A DNA stretch of 64,000 nt, taken from Paraphysomonas bandaiensis. Its lineage: Eukaryota; Chrysophyceae. The notes beneath the pieces were generated by a model. That model did no database searches. It saw only the letters and a program-made list of their open reading frames with translations, and was not told the origin of the DNA. Below are positions 47,637 through 57,370 of the stretch, piece after piece (within the stretch, counting starts at the first letter, position 1; every line of letters starts with the position of its first letter). Made by a program: the position numbers and the translations under genes. The stretch is taken from NCBI GenBank assembly GCA_965644295.1, contig CBFFRP010000090.1:96833-160832 (forward strand). Direction: 5' to 3'.

Positions 47637-48833
47637 ATGAAGTGTATTGATCTTTGGAAGAGTCGTGAGACAGAGACACCCAGTCAAATACTGTCTAATC
47701 TATCTGAGCAGTGTGTTGAGCTGGGCATCACACAACAGGACGTTTATGGGGACTTCCAGTCATCAGATAGCTGGCTGAGACAGTTTGAAAGAGAAGTTAG
47801 TCATCATATTGGCAAATCAGATGGCTTATTTGTTCCATCTGGAGTTATGGCGCAGCAAATAGCACTACTCGTTCACTATGAATCATCCGTTGAAAAAAAT
47901 AGGACGTTTGTGTGTCATTTTAGTTCGCACTTATTACTTCATGAGAATGATGCGCATAACAAGCTTATTAATATGAATGCCTTACAAATTCTTCCAGATG
48001 CCAATTCCAGAGTACAATCTCCAATGACGTTTGAATCGATCCAGCCTTACATGAATGATCCATATTCTCCCTGTTGTCTGATTGTTGAGTGCCCTCACAG
48101 AGAATTGGGTGGAAAATGTACTTCTTACTCAGATCTTAGGCAAATGTCAGATCAATGTAAGAGGATGGGCGTGGCAATGCACATGGACGGTGCCCGTCTG
48201 TGGGAAGCAGGGGCCGCATACAAACGCCCTCTCTCCGAAATATGTGCTCTCTTTGATTCCGTCTACGTGTCATTCTACAAAGGTTTGGGAGCTTTATCAG
48301 GCGCAATGCTTTGTGGAGACAGTGCATTTATAGCTTCCGCCAGAGTGTGGTTGCGTCGATTTGGTGGCAACCTCTACACACTTATGCCTTATGCAGTATC
48401 GTGCTGGTCCTCGTATCGTGCAAATGTGTCTACGTTTCCTGGACGGCTAGAGCGCCTTGTGCAAGTAATTACAGTTGTAACAAGTGCGTTATCTGCTCAT
48501 AATTTTTCGCACCTTATACGCTTTGACCCGGGGGTACCTGAAGTATCCCTTATTCATGGTTATATCAAGTCAGATATCGAGACAGCTATGGGTGCCCAAG
48601 AAGACGCAGTGTTAGAGCGTGGTATACGGTGCTTTAATAGGCTTAAAACTGGAAAATATGGGGCCCTTGACGAATGTTACTTCGAATTTAATATGGTATG
48701 ATCACGTTTTACTCTTACCGGTTTTATGCTTTTGATGTAGGGTTCACACAATAGTGTTTTATCTGACGAAGATTGGATAACTGGTTGGATTACATTTGCT
48801 CAGAAACTCAGCGCCCGCTTAGCACAAATTTGA
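47637..48833 (+). CDS. Low-specificity threonine aldolase / beta-eliminating lyase family, 383 aa
   Basis: Exon 1 is 47637-48695 and exon 2 is 48741-48833 (phase 0). The family is PLP-dependent and splits threonine or allo-threonine to glycine and acetaldehyde. Visible landmarks: DVYGDFQSS near the start, FVPSGVMAQQIAL (cofactor-binding region), CPHRELGGKCTSYSDL, MHMDGARLWEA with the conserved Asp and Arg, and SVYVSFYKGLGALSGAMLCG in which the Lys should be the PLP Schiff-base residue. RRFGGNLYTLMPYA matches the usual RR..GG motif. The usual R/L-rich N-terminus is short and no targeting signal is obvious. Length is within the family range. Confidence 0.85.
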
Positions 48834-49103
48834 TTGCTTTTAGATCGTGGCTGCATATCATAGTTAATCTATTGAATATGTATTATATGCTACAATAAGT
48901 ACGCTGTAGACATATTAGTTACATAACATTAACTTGCATTGTACACTTCAATCCTCTGTACGGAGAAAATTAAAGATAGTAAAACATGTATTAACAAGAC
49001 TTTATATTTGTTTTGGAAAGAGAAGCATTAATCGAATAAGCTTCAGTTGTCAACTATGCTACATTGTGCTCCCATGTCGAAACAGTGAGGTTTAAGCTTA
49101 TAA

Positions 49104-49706
49104 CTGAACGTAATATGTAATATGCACTCAATACTTTACTTATAAACTATGATCAATCTCACTTATCAAATTCGCCAAATTCAAGTTACTTCAACTACCC
49201 ATCATTTTCTCATATCCTTCTATATAACGCTGCGAAAGCTGCTTGTGCATTGCCGCAAGCACCAAGGTGCGACCACTTCCGTTGTTGTATGTAAGGGAGA
49301 ATATCTCTATGGACGGGAGCCTTTGAGGTGCATGTGGGGCTAGTCAGGGGGGAGGCCCTAGGTCCTAGGGAAATGGCTCTGCAGGACTTTGTGGTTGTAC
49401 AGGATTCTGAAGTTATGAGTCGAGTGTACCTAGCCTGAGAAACATGGACAAGAGGATAGATTGGTGGGGCGCCATCGTGGCCTGTGGCAGAGAAGGAGCT
49501 GGCGGAGGCTGTACCCTGGCGTTTCCAGCGGTTTCCGTCGTGTGTTTCTACGTTCCAATCGTGTGTAGCTACGTTTCTGACGTGTTCTGGGGAGTAATCT
49601 ATGTAGCCCCTCCTTATTTACTAAACGTAATATGCACTCCATGCTTTACGTATAAATTATGATCAAATTTGACAATTTCAAGTTACTTCAACTACCAATT
49701 ATTTTC
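49104..49706. repeat. Pair of direct repeats flanking retroelement copy E
   Basis: Both ends carry ACGTAATATG...GCACTCxATxCTTTAC, then TATAAACTATGATCAA (right copy TATAAATTATGATCAA) and TTCAAGTTACTTCAACTACC. The left copy is at about 49104-49213 and the right at about 49624-49706. A related stretch occurs near 26270-26310 (ACTTATGATCAATACAACTT) beside copy C. They may be internal repeats of the transposon or a long duplicated target. Confidence 0.6.
49228..49615 (-). mobile_element. Retroelement 3' tail (copy E)
   Basis: The reverse complement carries the core GTGGTCGCACCTTGGTGCTT then GCGGCAATGCACAAGCAGCT. The sequence preceding it, in minus orientation (AGAGATATTCTCCCTTAC and on to about 49615), aligns by eye with the tail of copy B at 12300-12700, including ACAGGATTCTG and GAGTCGAGTGTxCCT. 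Truncated, without coding capacity. Confidence 0.6.
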
Positions 49707-49846
49707 AACACCTTAGAGACAGAAAATATACCCAAGCCAGTTGGTTTCGTAATCTTATAACTTATACGGATAAACAGTAATTACTTTACGACGAGGTTTT
49801 TCATCTAACTGACGAGATATCTACACCACAATCGGGGGGTGACGAG

Positions 49847-51163
49847 TTAATTCAACCACTTCGACAGGTTGAATAATCCATCACTATATTTGCTAATATA
49901 CTTCTTTCTGCTGTCTAAAAATTTCTTCAACTTGATATACCTATTAAAACTATCACACCCGGAGATACGCGACTCGCATTCACTACTAACACGTCGTAAA
50001 CACTTTATACAGTCAATTTTCGTTATGAAGTCATGTTCACGCTTTCTTGTGATTTGCTCAGCGATAGATATCACATTTCCATTACTATCTTTTTTACCGA
50101 ATTCAATATCTGAACTAGAACTGTGTCCATGCACCCTTGTACCTTCCCGTACAAGCAAGGTCTCATTCACTAACCTGTTTAGAGCCCAATCTGCTGACGA
50201 ATTTGTCTCGTTAGTATTACGCAATGCTAAAAGAGACGACGGAAGGTTCAGTTCGAGATAATTAGAAATTTTATTTTCAGGTAACAGAAGAAGTTTCGTC
50301 GGATCGATTAAATGCAGTTTGTGTTTCTGAGCTTGAGTGTAGAGGGCAAAGTATTGCAAATAGTGCGCAATAATCGAACGACATGGAAGACATGGACTTT
50401 CTTTAGATAAATCTAAAACTGCTTGTCGATCCAGGTGGACGCGTCCATCAGTCATAGATGTCTTGTTGACAAGGTCACGTGTACAACTAACCTTCCATGC
50501 GACTCTCCCTATATCGCGCAACAATTCCATGTTAAATTGCTTATACTGCTGATTTCTCATATCCATCGTATATGCACACAACGCATCGTGGGAACCTTCA
50601 TACATGCCAGAAAAAGGAGATGGAAATGTATGCCAAGGAGCTTTCATACTGACAATAACTTCAAAGCCAGAACTGACCAGTCTTTCTACTTTCATGGGAG
50701 AGAAATTGTCCTTAAAGTATGTGATGTTATGAGTCACAACCCCCTCAATTATACTCTTCCAAGCCCTGTCGGGACATGTTGGCTTCCAAATATTATTCCT
50801 GTAAGGATTTCCCTGACTTCCCATACAATCCTTGACAAAAATTCCATCAACGTAAGGTGGGTCAGCACCATGACATTTACTCCTACAGCGAGGATTGAGA
50901 GCTTCTTGTGCACCTCCACACGACTGTATCACACAATCAGGAGTATTCAACTGAGGCAGCGCGGTCAATATGTTGGATACTAATGTAGAAGCCTGTGCGG
51001 GATTGGATAGTAATGCAAAATACTTTCCTTTCTGTAATCTAGTTGTGGTATTAAGCAAATGTCTGTTCAAGTCAGAGGAGGCCACTGCTGTTGCATGTAA
51101 TGCTAATAGAAGAACCACTGACACAGATGACATGTCTAATCTGTGTCCACATGCACACATCAA
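49847..51163 (-). CDS. Unknown secretory-pathway protein, Cys-rich, 438 aa
   Basis: Single exon. The second Met (residue 11) gives MSSVSVVLLLALHATAVASS, a good signal peptide. The mature part has about 15 Cys, several N-glycosylation sites (for example NTTT, NITY, NKTS, NETN, NSSA) and no membrane segment. Segment order (YFALLSNPAQASTLVSNIL early; then a Trp/Tyr-rich middle; then HYLQYFALYTQAQKHKLHLI and a Leu-rich stretch) faintly recalls lumenal sulfotransferases, but the PAPS-binding P-loop is not evident. I do not assign a function. It is head to head with the GT8 gene, which is also a secretory-pathway product. Confidence 0.65.
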   Translation of the reverse strand: MMCACGHRLDMSSVSVVLLLALHATAVASSDLNRHLLNTTTRLQKGKYFALLSNPAQASTLVSNILTALPQLNTPDCVIQSCGGAQEALNPRCRSKCHGADPPYVDGIFVKDCMGSQGNPYRNNIWKPTCPDRAWKSIIEGVVTHNITYFKDNFSPMKVERLVSSGFEVIVSMKAPWHTFPSPFSGMYEGSHDALCAYTMDMRNQQYKQFNMELLRDIGRVAWKVSCTRDLVNKTSMTDGRVHLDRQAVLDLSKESPCLPCRSIIAHYLQYFALYTQAQKHKLHLIDPTKLLLLPENKISNYLELNLPSSLLALRNTNETNSSADWALNRLVNETLLVREGTRVHGHSSSSDIEFGKKDSNGNVISIAEQITRKREHDFITKIDCIKCLRRVSSECESRISGCDSFNRYIKLKKFLDSRKKYISKYSDGLFNLSKWLN

Positions 51164-51538
51164 ACTATATCATTGTTAAAGATGAGTGATTGATGCATTT
51201 GCAGCTCCATTCAACTGTTTAATGTGTGGGTTTTGATGAGAGTGTTGAAAACTACATATCAAATCTAGATATTTAGTGTTTTATCACAAAAAACACAGTT
51301 TTCTGTTCAAATCATGCTTTTACATGTTTACAAAATCAGCTGTATAGGGATTTTAGCTATACATAGCTATATATATAGTATACTGTGTACATGTACAGGC
51401 CGGCACAGGCAGCAGTGCGAAAGAGAATCTGCCTGTGGATGTGGTATGTGGATATGTGCATGCAGATATACACACATCCATATTCAGACGGTGGTAGAAT
51501 GAACTGGAGTGATATCAACGAGTCTGTTGTACGTATCA
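51164..51538. promoter_or_regulatory. Shared upstream region
   Basis: 375 bases with TATATATAGTATACTGTGTACATGTAC at about 51370-51396 and GGCACAGGCAGCAGTGCG nearby, then ATATACACACATCC. Similar composition to the other divergent spacers, but the TACTGCTGTA motif is only partly present. Confidence 0.4.
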
Positions 51539-52979
51539 ATGCATAACAATGCGATCCTGTTCTTATCGTGTGTGTATATGTATGTATATATATGTGGATT
51601 TCGAGCCGTTACGAGTCTAGAGTACGACAATGCGATGCATGTGGTATACACAGTTGATCGATACAGTGCTCCACACTTTCTTCTTTCTGTTGGATCGATT
51701 CGAAACTACTGTTCCAAATGTACAGTGAGGGTACATGCTATCGTAACGGGACCATCAGAGGATGACGTCAGCAGATTGATGAGTGATATATCACAATCGG
51801 CGACATGCTTCAACGAGTCATCTATAAGTATAAACACGACGAAGTATGTTTACAATGCACCAAATACAGTACTAAGTGAATCCAAGCGGCCTCATTGGTT
51901 CAGTGAAACAGAGTTGGTGCGCCTCTTCGTACCAGAAATACTACCAGACTTGGAGAGATTTATATACCTAGATAACGATGTAATCATTACCAAGAATGGT
52001 ATCCTAAATGATCTGTGGAAGGTCAATGTAGGTAATGCTACCTGTGGTATAGTGTGTAACTCCTTAAGTTCCTCCGAGGCTGACAAGCTGATATCGCACG
52101 ATATAAATGTTTATAGTCCTATAATCCAGCAGTTATTCAACTATAGCATCAAGGATGATGGTTCATCTAGAGAGAATACGATATTACGAAGTATGCGAAA
52201 GTATCCTAATAGTGGGGTTTATGTAGTAAATGTAACAGCCTGGAGAGATCGTAAAGTTGGCGTTGCGATTAGGTATCTGCTGACACATTTTAAGTAGCAC
52301 TATTTCTGACGTAGAATTGTCACAGGAGTTTAATAGAAAGAAACATGGAGTCTAATGGGACACATCTTACGCACAGCTCTCAGGGAATAATAGCTGCTGT
52401 GCTTCACAACCAATGGACAGAACTCCCTCAGGTAATCGTACTCTATCTTATTAATTGGTAGTGTTTGTGGTACATATGTACAGCTGCTTATGATCACTTG
52501 GTGTATCATAGGTTTTCAACTTACGACCTTACGGAACACATAGTTTACCCGCTCTGTACAAATATCGAGGACATGGAATTCTACATTTTGCTGGTCATAT
52601 AAAGCCGTTTAACCACTGTGATATATCTGTTCGGAGTCTTGAGCTTCCACCAATGCGGTATGTTGGTCACTATCTTGTTTTAATAACTACAGTAGCTATA
52701 TTACGCAACTTAACTTAAACTTTTGCTGCTACATATATGAATTTATTTGTGTGCTTATACCAAGTAGTCATGCAAACTAATAGTTTCTGTAGAGCCATTC
52801 CACTCGCGTTTTTCGCTCATGCTGCAGCTTATATGAAAAAGATGTGCCCAACGAATACATTGCGTTTTGATTTGCCGTGCTACTATATAACGAACGCTTT
52901 CAGTGAAATATGCGCACGAAATCCTAAAGCCGTTAGAGGCATTCCCGGTAGATGGGGAGGAATGTTTTCGCGGGTATGA
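51539..52979 (+). CDS. Glycosyltransferase family 8 protein, ~390 aa, four exons
   Basis: Exons: 51539-52272, 52326-52431, 52512-52657 and 52793-52979. A signal peptide or signal anchor lies at residues ~4-22 (ILFLSCVYMYVYICGF). GT8 landmarks: NAMHVVYTVDRYSAPHFLLS, RLFVPEILPDLERFIYLDND with the metal-binding D-x-D (DND), YPNSGVYVVNVTAWRD, QGIIAAVLHNQW, FNLRPYG and HFAGHIKPFNH. Enzymes of this family transfer glucose, galactose or galacturonic acid from nucleotide sugars in the Golgi or ER. A stop also follows directly after the first exon if the GTATCT donor is not used, but the downstream exons restore the family's C-terminal motifs. The extreme C-terminus could instead splice on at 52976 and end near 53045. 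Confidence 0.85.
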
Positions 52980-53770
52980 AATATAATAGTTATTTTGTCA
53001 TATCACTTAATTCGTTTCTGCATTGTGTAGAAATGTGCTTCATAGATTGTTTTTGTGCTACGGACGAGGCGGTTGGTTCTCTGTAGGAACAGAGCATGTA
53101 GCACGCACAGTGCGTTTGTATTGGCGAGTACGATATTTTTTTTTGTTTCCTATTTGATATATTATCTATTAGAAGCGACTGTTGTTCACGACATATCGAT
53201 TATTTAATGGTGAATATAGGAAATTGCTACGAAATTGCAAGAGAAATATGCACTGCATCATCACTGCATATCTCGAATGGTTTTATTAGGTACCATTCCC
53301 ATTCGCTCTAATGGGGATCTATAGAGTATAGTGGTACAGATTAGAAACTTGACACCCAACATTCAATACTTGGAAGGCTGTGTTGGAAATTGCTCATTCT
53401 TAACTAGATCTCAGAGAGAATTTGTCGTTAGACTAGATAGATTTATTAATATCGTTTACAGACAACACACACTCATTTTGTTTCACGCATAATCTCTTAC
53501 CTCTTACATATGCGAACCTCTCGTTACTACACATATCTTGAAAGATCAAACTATTTAAGTTTTTCAATATCATCACAGCATTGGTACATCACTATATTTC
53601 GCTATATTCTCGTATATTGTATTCAAGTGACATACTGAATATACTAGAATAGGATCCATATTCTAATAGGCCGTACATGAATAAGCTTGCTTATAAACGA
53701 ATGTGTGCATGTGTGCTATAGTCGTGCCAGTGAATCTATTATTAGATAACAGAAAAATGCTGTGAAAATA
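52980..53770. other. Tail-to-tail spacer
   Basis: 791 AT-rich bases between the GT8 3' end (+) and the PIG-V stop (-). Possibly a last short GT8 exon near 53031-53045. Nothing else recognised. Confidence 0.5.
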
Positions 53771-55135
53771 TTAAGTCCACGGATAATAATTAGGATGCAA
53801 AGCAATACCCATAGTAAAATAAAATAAAACGAGAATTATCGCCATTCTACTATAATACAACGAAGTGTGACGAACAAGTCTAGCAATAGCCAAGTACATG
53901 AAGGGACACCCTGAAAGTAACACTCTGGTAGAGACTTGAACATGTGCCAATAGCCCGCATACAAGGACCAATGCAACCATGTGCAATATATACGGTATTG
54001 AGCGCAATGTTACTTCCTTGAATCTGTCAGGACTGGACTGATCTTTATACCAATTTCCTTGTGGTTCACCGGGCTGTAGAGCGGGTGTATTACAGTCTAC
54101 ACTACATTTTTTTCCACCACTTGATAACTGAACACAAGTTTCATATGTAGCAGTAGCAAGTGCAGGAGTGCCCAAAATAATATTGGGTACTTGCCTCAGA
54201 GTATATTGTCGAAGAAATCCGACTCCCCAATGGGTGCGCTGTATGGCGGAATATATTCCAAGGAACGTGCCTATCCAAAGCGGTCCTCTTTGCACATAGG
54301 AACATGCCGATAAAACGGATCCAAGAGGCGAATCACACTGAGTGCTCTCAATATTTTTATTTATGTCCCAAAGTTGGAGACACAATGAGGCATAAGTAAA
54401 GAAACTGAACAATATAAACGGCACACACACAGCAATGCCGACTATAATGCACTGTAAGGTGGGAATAAAAGAACAAGACTTTAATAAACGGTGAATAACT
54501 ACGGCTGCAACAAATATTCCATTTAAAATTCCATTTGAGCGGGTGGATGAAGCAAGTACGAGGAGCATTCCGGCGACAAAATCACTGTCACCTTGCTGCA
54601 ATAGAAACATGCCCCACCATGTCAAACAAGCGTATAAGGACTCCGTATATACAGAGGCAAAAAACACACTGGCTGGATTAATTAGATAGACAACCAAGGC
54701 TGTTTCGATAATGTCTCGTGGAACCTCCACAAACTCAAGTATACGCCGCAAAGCTGGCAAAGCACAGATATAGCATACATTACTAATCAATAATCCGGAC
54801 AATATTCGAGCCTTCTGTGTTTCATATCCACATAAGTATGCTATAGTTCGAATCAGAAGAGGATATAATGGATAGAATGCATAAGATGTTTCGTCCTCAC
54901 CATACCAGTGATCAGAAACCTTAAGATAGTGTGCTGAATCCCATCGTGTGAATGGACGCAACATTAGAATCTCAACGTCACTATTATCAGATTCCAATTC
55001 GTACATTTGAACCCCTTGAGCATTATGATCATATATGATGAGATCTGATACTATAATAGCAGTAATAACACATAGTCGACACAGTATACACTCCTTTACA
55101 TATGAGTAGCTGTGACCCCCCATTCGACACATCAC
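53771..55135 (-). CDS. PIGV: PIG-V / Gpi18 GPI mannosyltransferase 2, 454 aa
   Basis: Single exon, multi-pass membrane protein. PIG-V adds the second mannose to the GPI-anchor precursor in the ER lumen. The lumenal catalytic motif FTRWDSAHYLKVSDHWY (with RWD) follows the first membrane helix. Then FYPLYPLLIR, the membrane stretch ILSGLLISNVCYICALPAL, INPASVFFASVYTESLYACL, SSTRSNGILNGIF, further helices, a large lumenal loop with several Cys (CSVDCNTPALQPGEPQGNWY), and PYILHMVALVLVCGLLAHVQ followed by QVSTRVLLSGCPFMYLAIAR. These match the family in order, and the length fits. Head to head with the cathepsin gene. Confidence 0.92.
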   Translation of the reverse strand: MMCRMGGHSYSYVKECILCRLCVITAIIVSDLIIYDHNAQGVQMYELESDNSDVEILMLRPFTRWDSAHYLKVSDHWYGEDETSYAFYPLYPLLIRTIAYLCGYETQKARILSGLLISNVCYICALPALRRILEFVEVPRDIIETALVVYLINPASVFFASVYTESLYACLTWWGMFLLQQGDSDFVAGMLLVLASSTRSNGILNGIFVAAVVIHRLLKSCSFIPTLQCIIVGIAVCVPFILFSFFTYASLCLQLWDINKNIESTQCDSPLGSVLSACSYVQRGPLWIGTFLGIYSAIQRTHWGVGFLRQYTLRQVPNIILGTPALATATYETCVQLSSGGKKCSVDCNTPALQPGEPQGNWYKDQSSPDRFKEVTLRSIPYILHMVALVLVCGLLAHVQVSTRVLLSGCPFMYLAIARLVRHTSLYYSRMAIILVLFYFTMGIALHPNYYPWT

Positions 55136-55583
55136 AGTATGATCTACATGCTTGAATATAGTGGTTATAAAGTTTAATAGTCACACTCAATGGTGACTTG
55201 AGATTGTAATCGGAAGAAGATTTATGTGTTGGATGTTAGTATGCTGCCTGTGGCGTTAGAATTAATGAGGAGTGTGCGGTGTCTTCTATATGTATATACA
55301 TGTATGCACTGCAGGATACACACAACAATGTCCACCATATACATACAGCAGTATATGAAGTATGAAGGATAAATATATTGACCAATCAAACAAGCGTATC
55401 AGTCTATGTATTGGCCCTAAACCTCTATGTAAGTCTCTTCATCTTATCTTATATACTAGCTACGTCGTATGTATGTATAGTATACCATACCTGTACAATA
55501 GTGTATATGTACAGTGCTGTATGTGTGTGTTAAGGTATGGGATTTGTCGAGTCACCAGATCTCACTATATCACAACAAACAAT
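55136..55583. promoter_or_regulatory. Shared upstream region of PIG-V and cathepsin genes
   Basis: 448 bases with CATATACATACAGCAGTATATG at about 55336-55357 and ATATGTACAGTGCTGTATGTGTG near 55505-55527, again TACAGCAGTA/GCTGTA in ACATAC context. Confidence 0.5.
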
Positions 55584-56838
55584 ATGCTAATCATCCCTTT
55601 TCTTCTCATTGTATCCATATCCGCCCACTCGGAATACATTCCCTATGAAGGTGTTGAAGTCGAAGTGATCTCTCCTCTACCACACACATACATCAATCCC
55701 AGTGAGGTCCCTCCATCATTCGACTGGAGGAATGTTAATAATACGAATTATTGTTCAAAAGTTTTAAACCAAAAGAATCCAAGTGTATGTGGGAGGTACA
55801 TACCCTCCCCCCTATATACCAGTGTCCTCATGTAATATATATATACATATAGCTGTTGGGCACAAGCTGCTACAGGCGCCTTAACTGATAGATATAAGAT
55901 AGCCACACATGGATTGCTTGATATTCAATTGGCTCCTCAGAATCTTCTTAATTTTAATATGAGGTGATTGTATTTATATATATATATGTATGTATGTATG
56001 TCTATATGGTTACATGTATATGTATGTGTCGTGTCACAGTGTTGTGTGACTGTACCTGTAGAATAACGGGCGGGACCTGTGAAGGAGGAGATCACATTAA
56101 AGCTTACGACTTCATATATACTTATGGCATATCGGATGATAATTGCATGCCGTACTCCGGACACAACTGGGAGCACGGTTATCATGTGGCGGATATGACT
56201 GACGTGACCGATGTTCAAGGCCACCAGTGCCACACCTGCTCTTGGGATGGGAACTGCGGATTTATACCCAGGTGAGACAAGTTTTACTGCGAATGAATAA
56301 TCATATCCAACAAGTCATGTATGCTTATGCTGCTTATATGCAGGGGATCCTATAATTTATATGGTGTCGACGAATTCGGTGTTGTTCATGGTGAAGAGAA
56401 TATGAAAGCTGAAATTTTTGCTCGCGGCCCTATCGCTTGCATGATCAACTCTCACCCTGATGCCTTTAAGCATTACCAAGGGGGGATTATTACATGTGAA
56501 GATAACATTGAAGAGTGTGATGGACCTATTACTCATTTGGTTGTTATCACTGGATGGGGTGTGGAGGAAGGAACAGGGATTCCGTACTGGGTGGGCAGGA
56601 ACAGCTATGGAACACAGGTAAATTTCACTATGAGTACCCACCGTGCGTATTGTTTTGTACCTTATTAGTTGAATTGATGTACCTCTGTTTGCAGTGGGGT
56701 GAGGGGTCTGGTGGGGGATGGTTTCGTTTGCTTCGTGGCTCTAATCTGCTCAGATTGGAGAGCAGTGTCTGCGCTTGGGCAGTTCCTGCAAAGAAAGATG
56801 TCGAGAGAGCCCTAAAGCAATATTATGAGTCGCTGTAG
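55584..56838 (+). CDS. CTSZ: Cathepsin X/Z-like papain-family protease, 316 aa
   Basis: Exons: 55584-55795, 55853-55963, 56062-56271, 56344-56617 and 56695-56838. A signal peptide (MLIIPFLLIVSISAHS) and a short pro-region precede the mature enzyme, as in cathepsin X, whose propeptide is unusually short. PHTYINPSEVPPSFDWRNVN leads to the active-site CGSCWAQAATGALTDRY (Cys72, split by intron 1), then TCEGGDHIKAYDFIY, CHTCSWDGNCGFIPR, AEIFARGPIACMI, THLVVITGWGV (His242) and GRNSYGTQWGEG (Asn264). The Cys-His-Asn triad is complete. The cathepsin X mini-loop (HIP before the active site) reads KNP here (NQKNPSVCG). Cathepsin X is a lysosomal carboxypeptidase; retention of that specificity is uncertain. 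Confidence 0.93.
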
Positions 56839-57370
56839 AATGACGTTCTGGGATGTGGTAACGTCGAATACTTTTCCTGCTACCCATGTACTAGGATTAG
56901 TAGACATCATTTTGTCATGATATGTGATTTATTATTTATGGTTTATGGATATAATATTTAAAAGGGTATTTCCTAGGACAGACGCAATGACTTTTTATAT
57001 TTTTCTTTAAAATAGTATTGAAAAGGAAAGTAGACGTGAATGTTGTATTGCACATTAACCTCAAGCTCGAAAGTAGTAAGTAGAAATATCTGATTTAATA
57101 CTTTCAGTGTGTGGCTTAGAGTAAATCACAAACACCGGGTGTAGTATGAAGCCATTCACATAGATCATAGTATATTATATATTATTGGTAGCACTCATTC
57201 CATGTTCGTTATAGTAATTGTCCTCACAAATTGTAATCTGGATAGCACACTACTATTATATTCGTAAACACGTTAGCAGAATTATTATGCACTCTATAAG
57301 TTACTTCAACGAAATATATATAACCAATATCTGCAATATAGAAACTATTCAACAGACACTTCTATTAATA
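56839..57370. other. Tail-to-tail spacer, AT-rich
   Basis: 532 bases between the cathepsin stop (+) and the histone deacetylase stop (-). No coding frame or repeat recognised. Confidence 0.6.

Larger units (their letters stand above)
48834..49846. other. 1.0 kb spacer with retroelement tail between direct repeats
   Basis: Between the aldolase stop (+) and the stop of the unknown lumenal protein (-). Contains retroelement copy E (about 49228-49615) and two imperfect ~90-base direct repeats at about 49104-49213 and 49624-49706. No intact gene. Confidence 0.6.
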
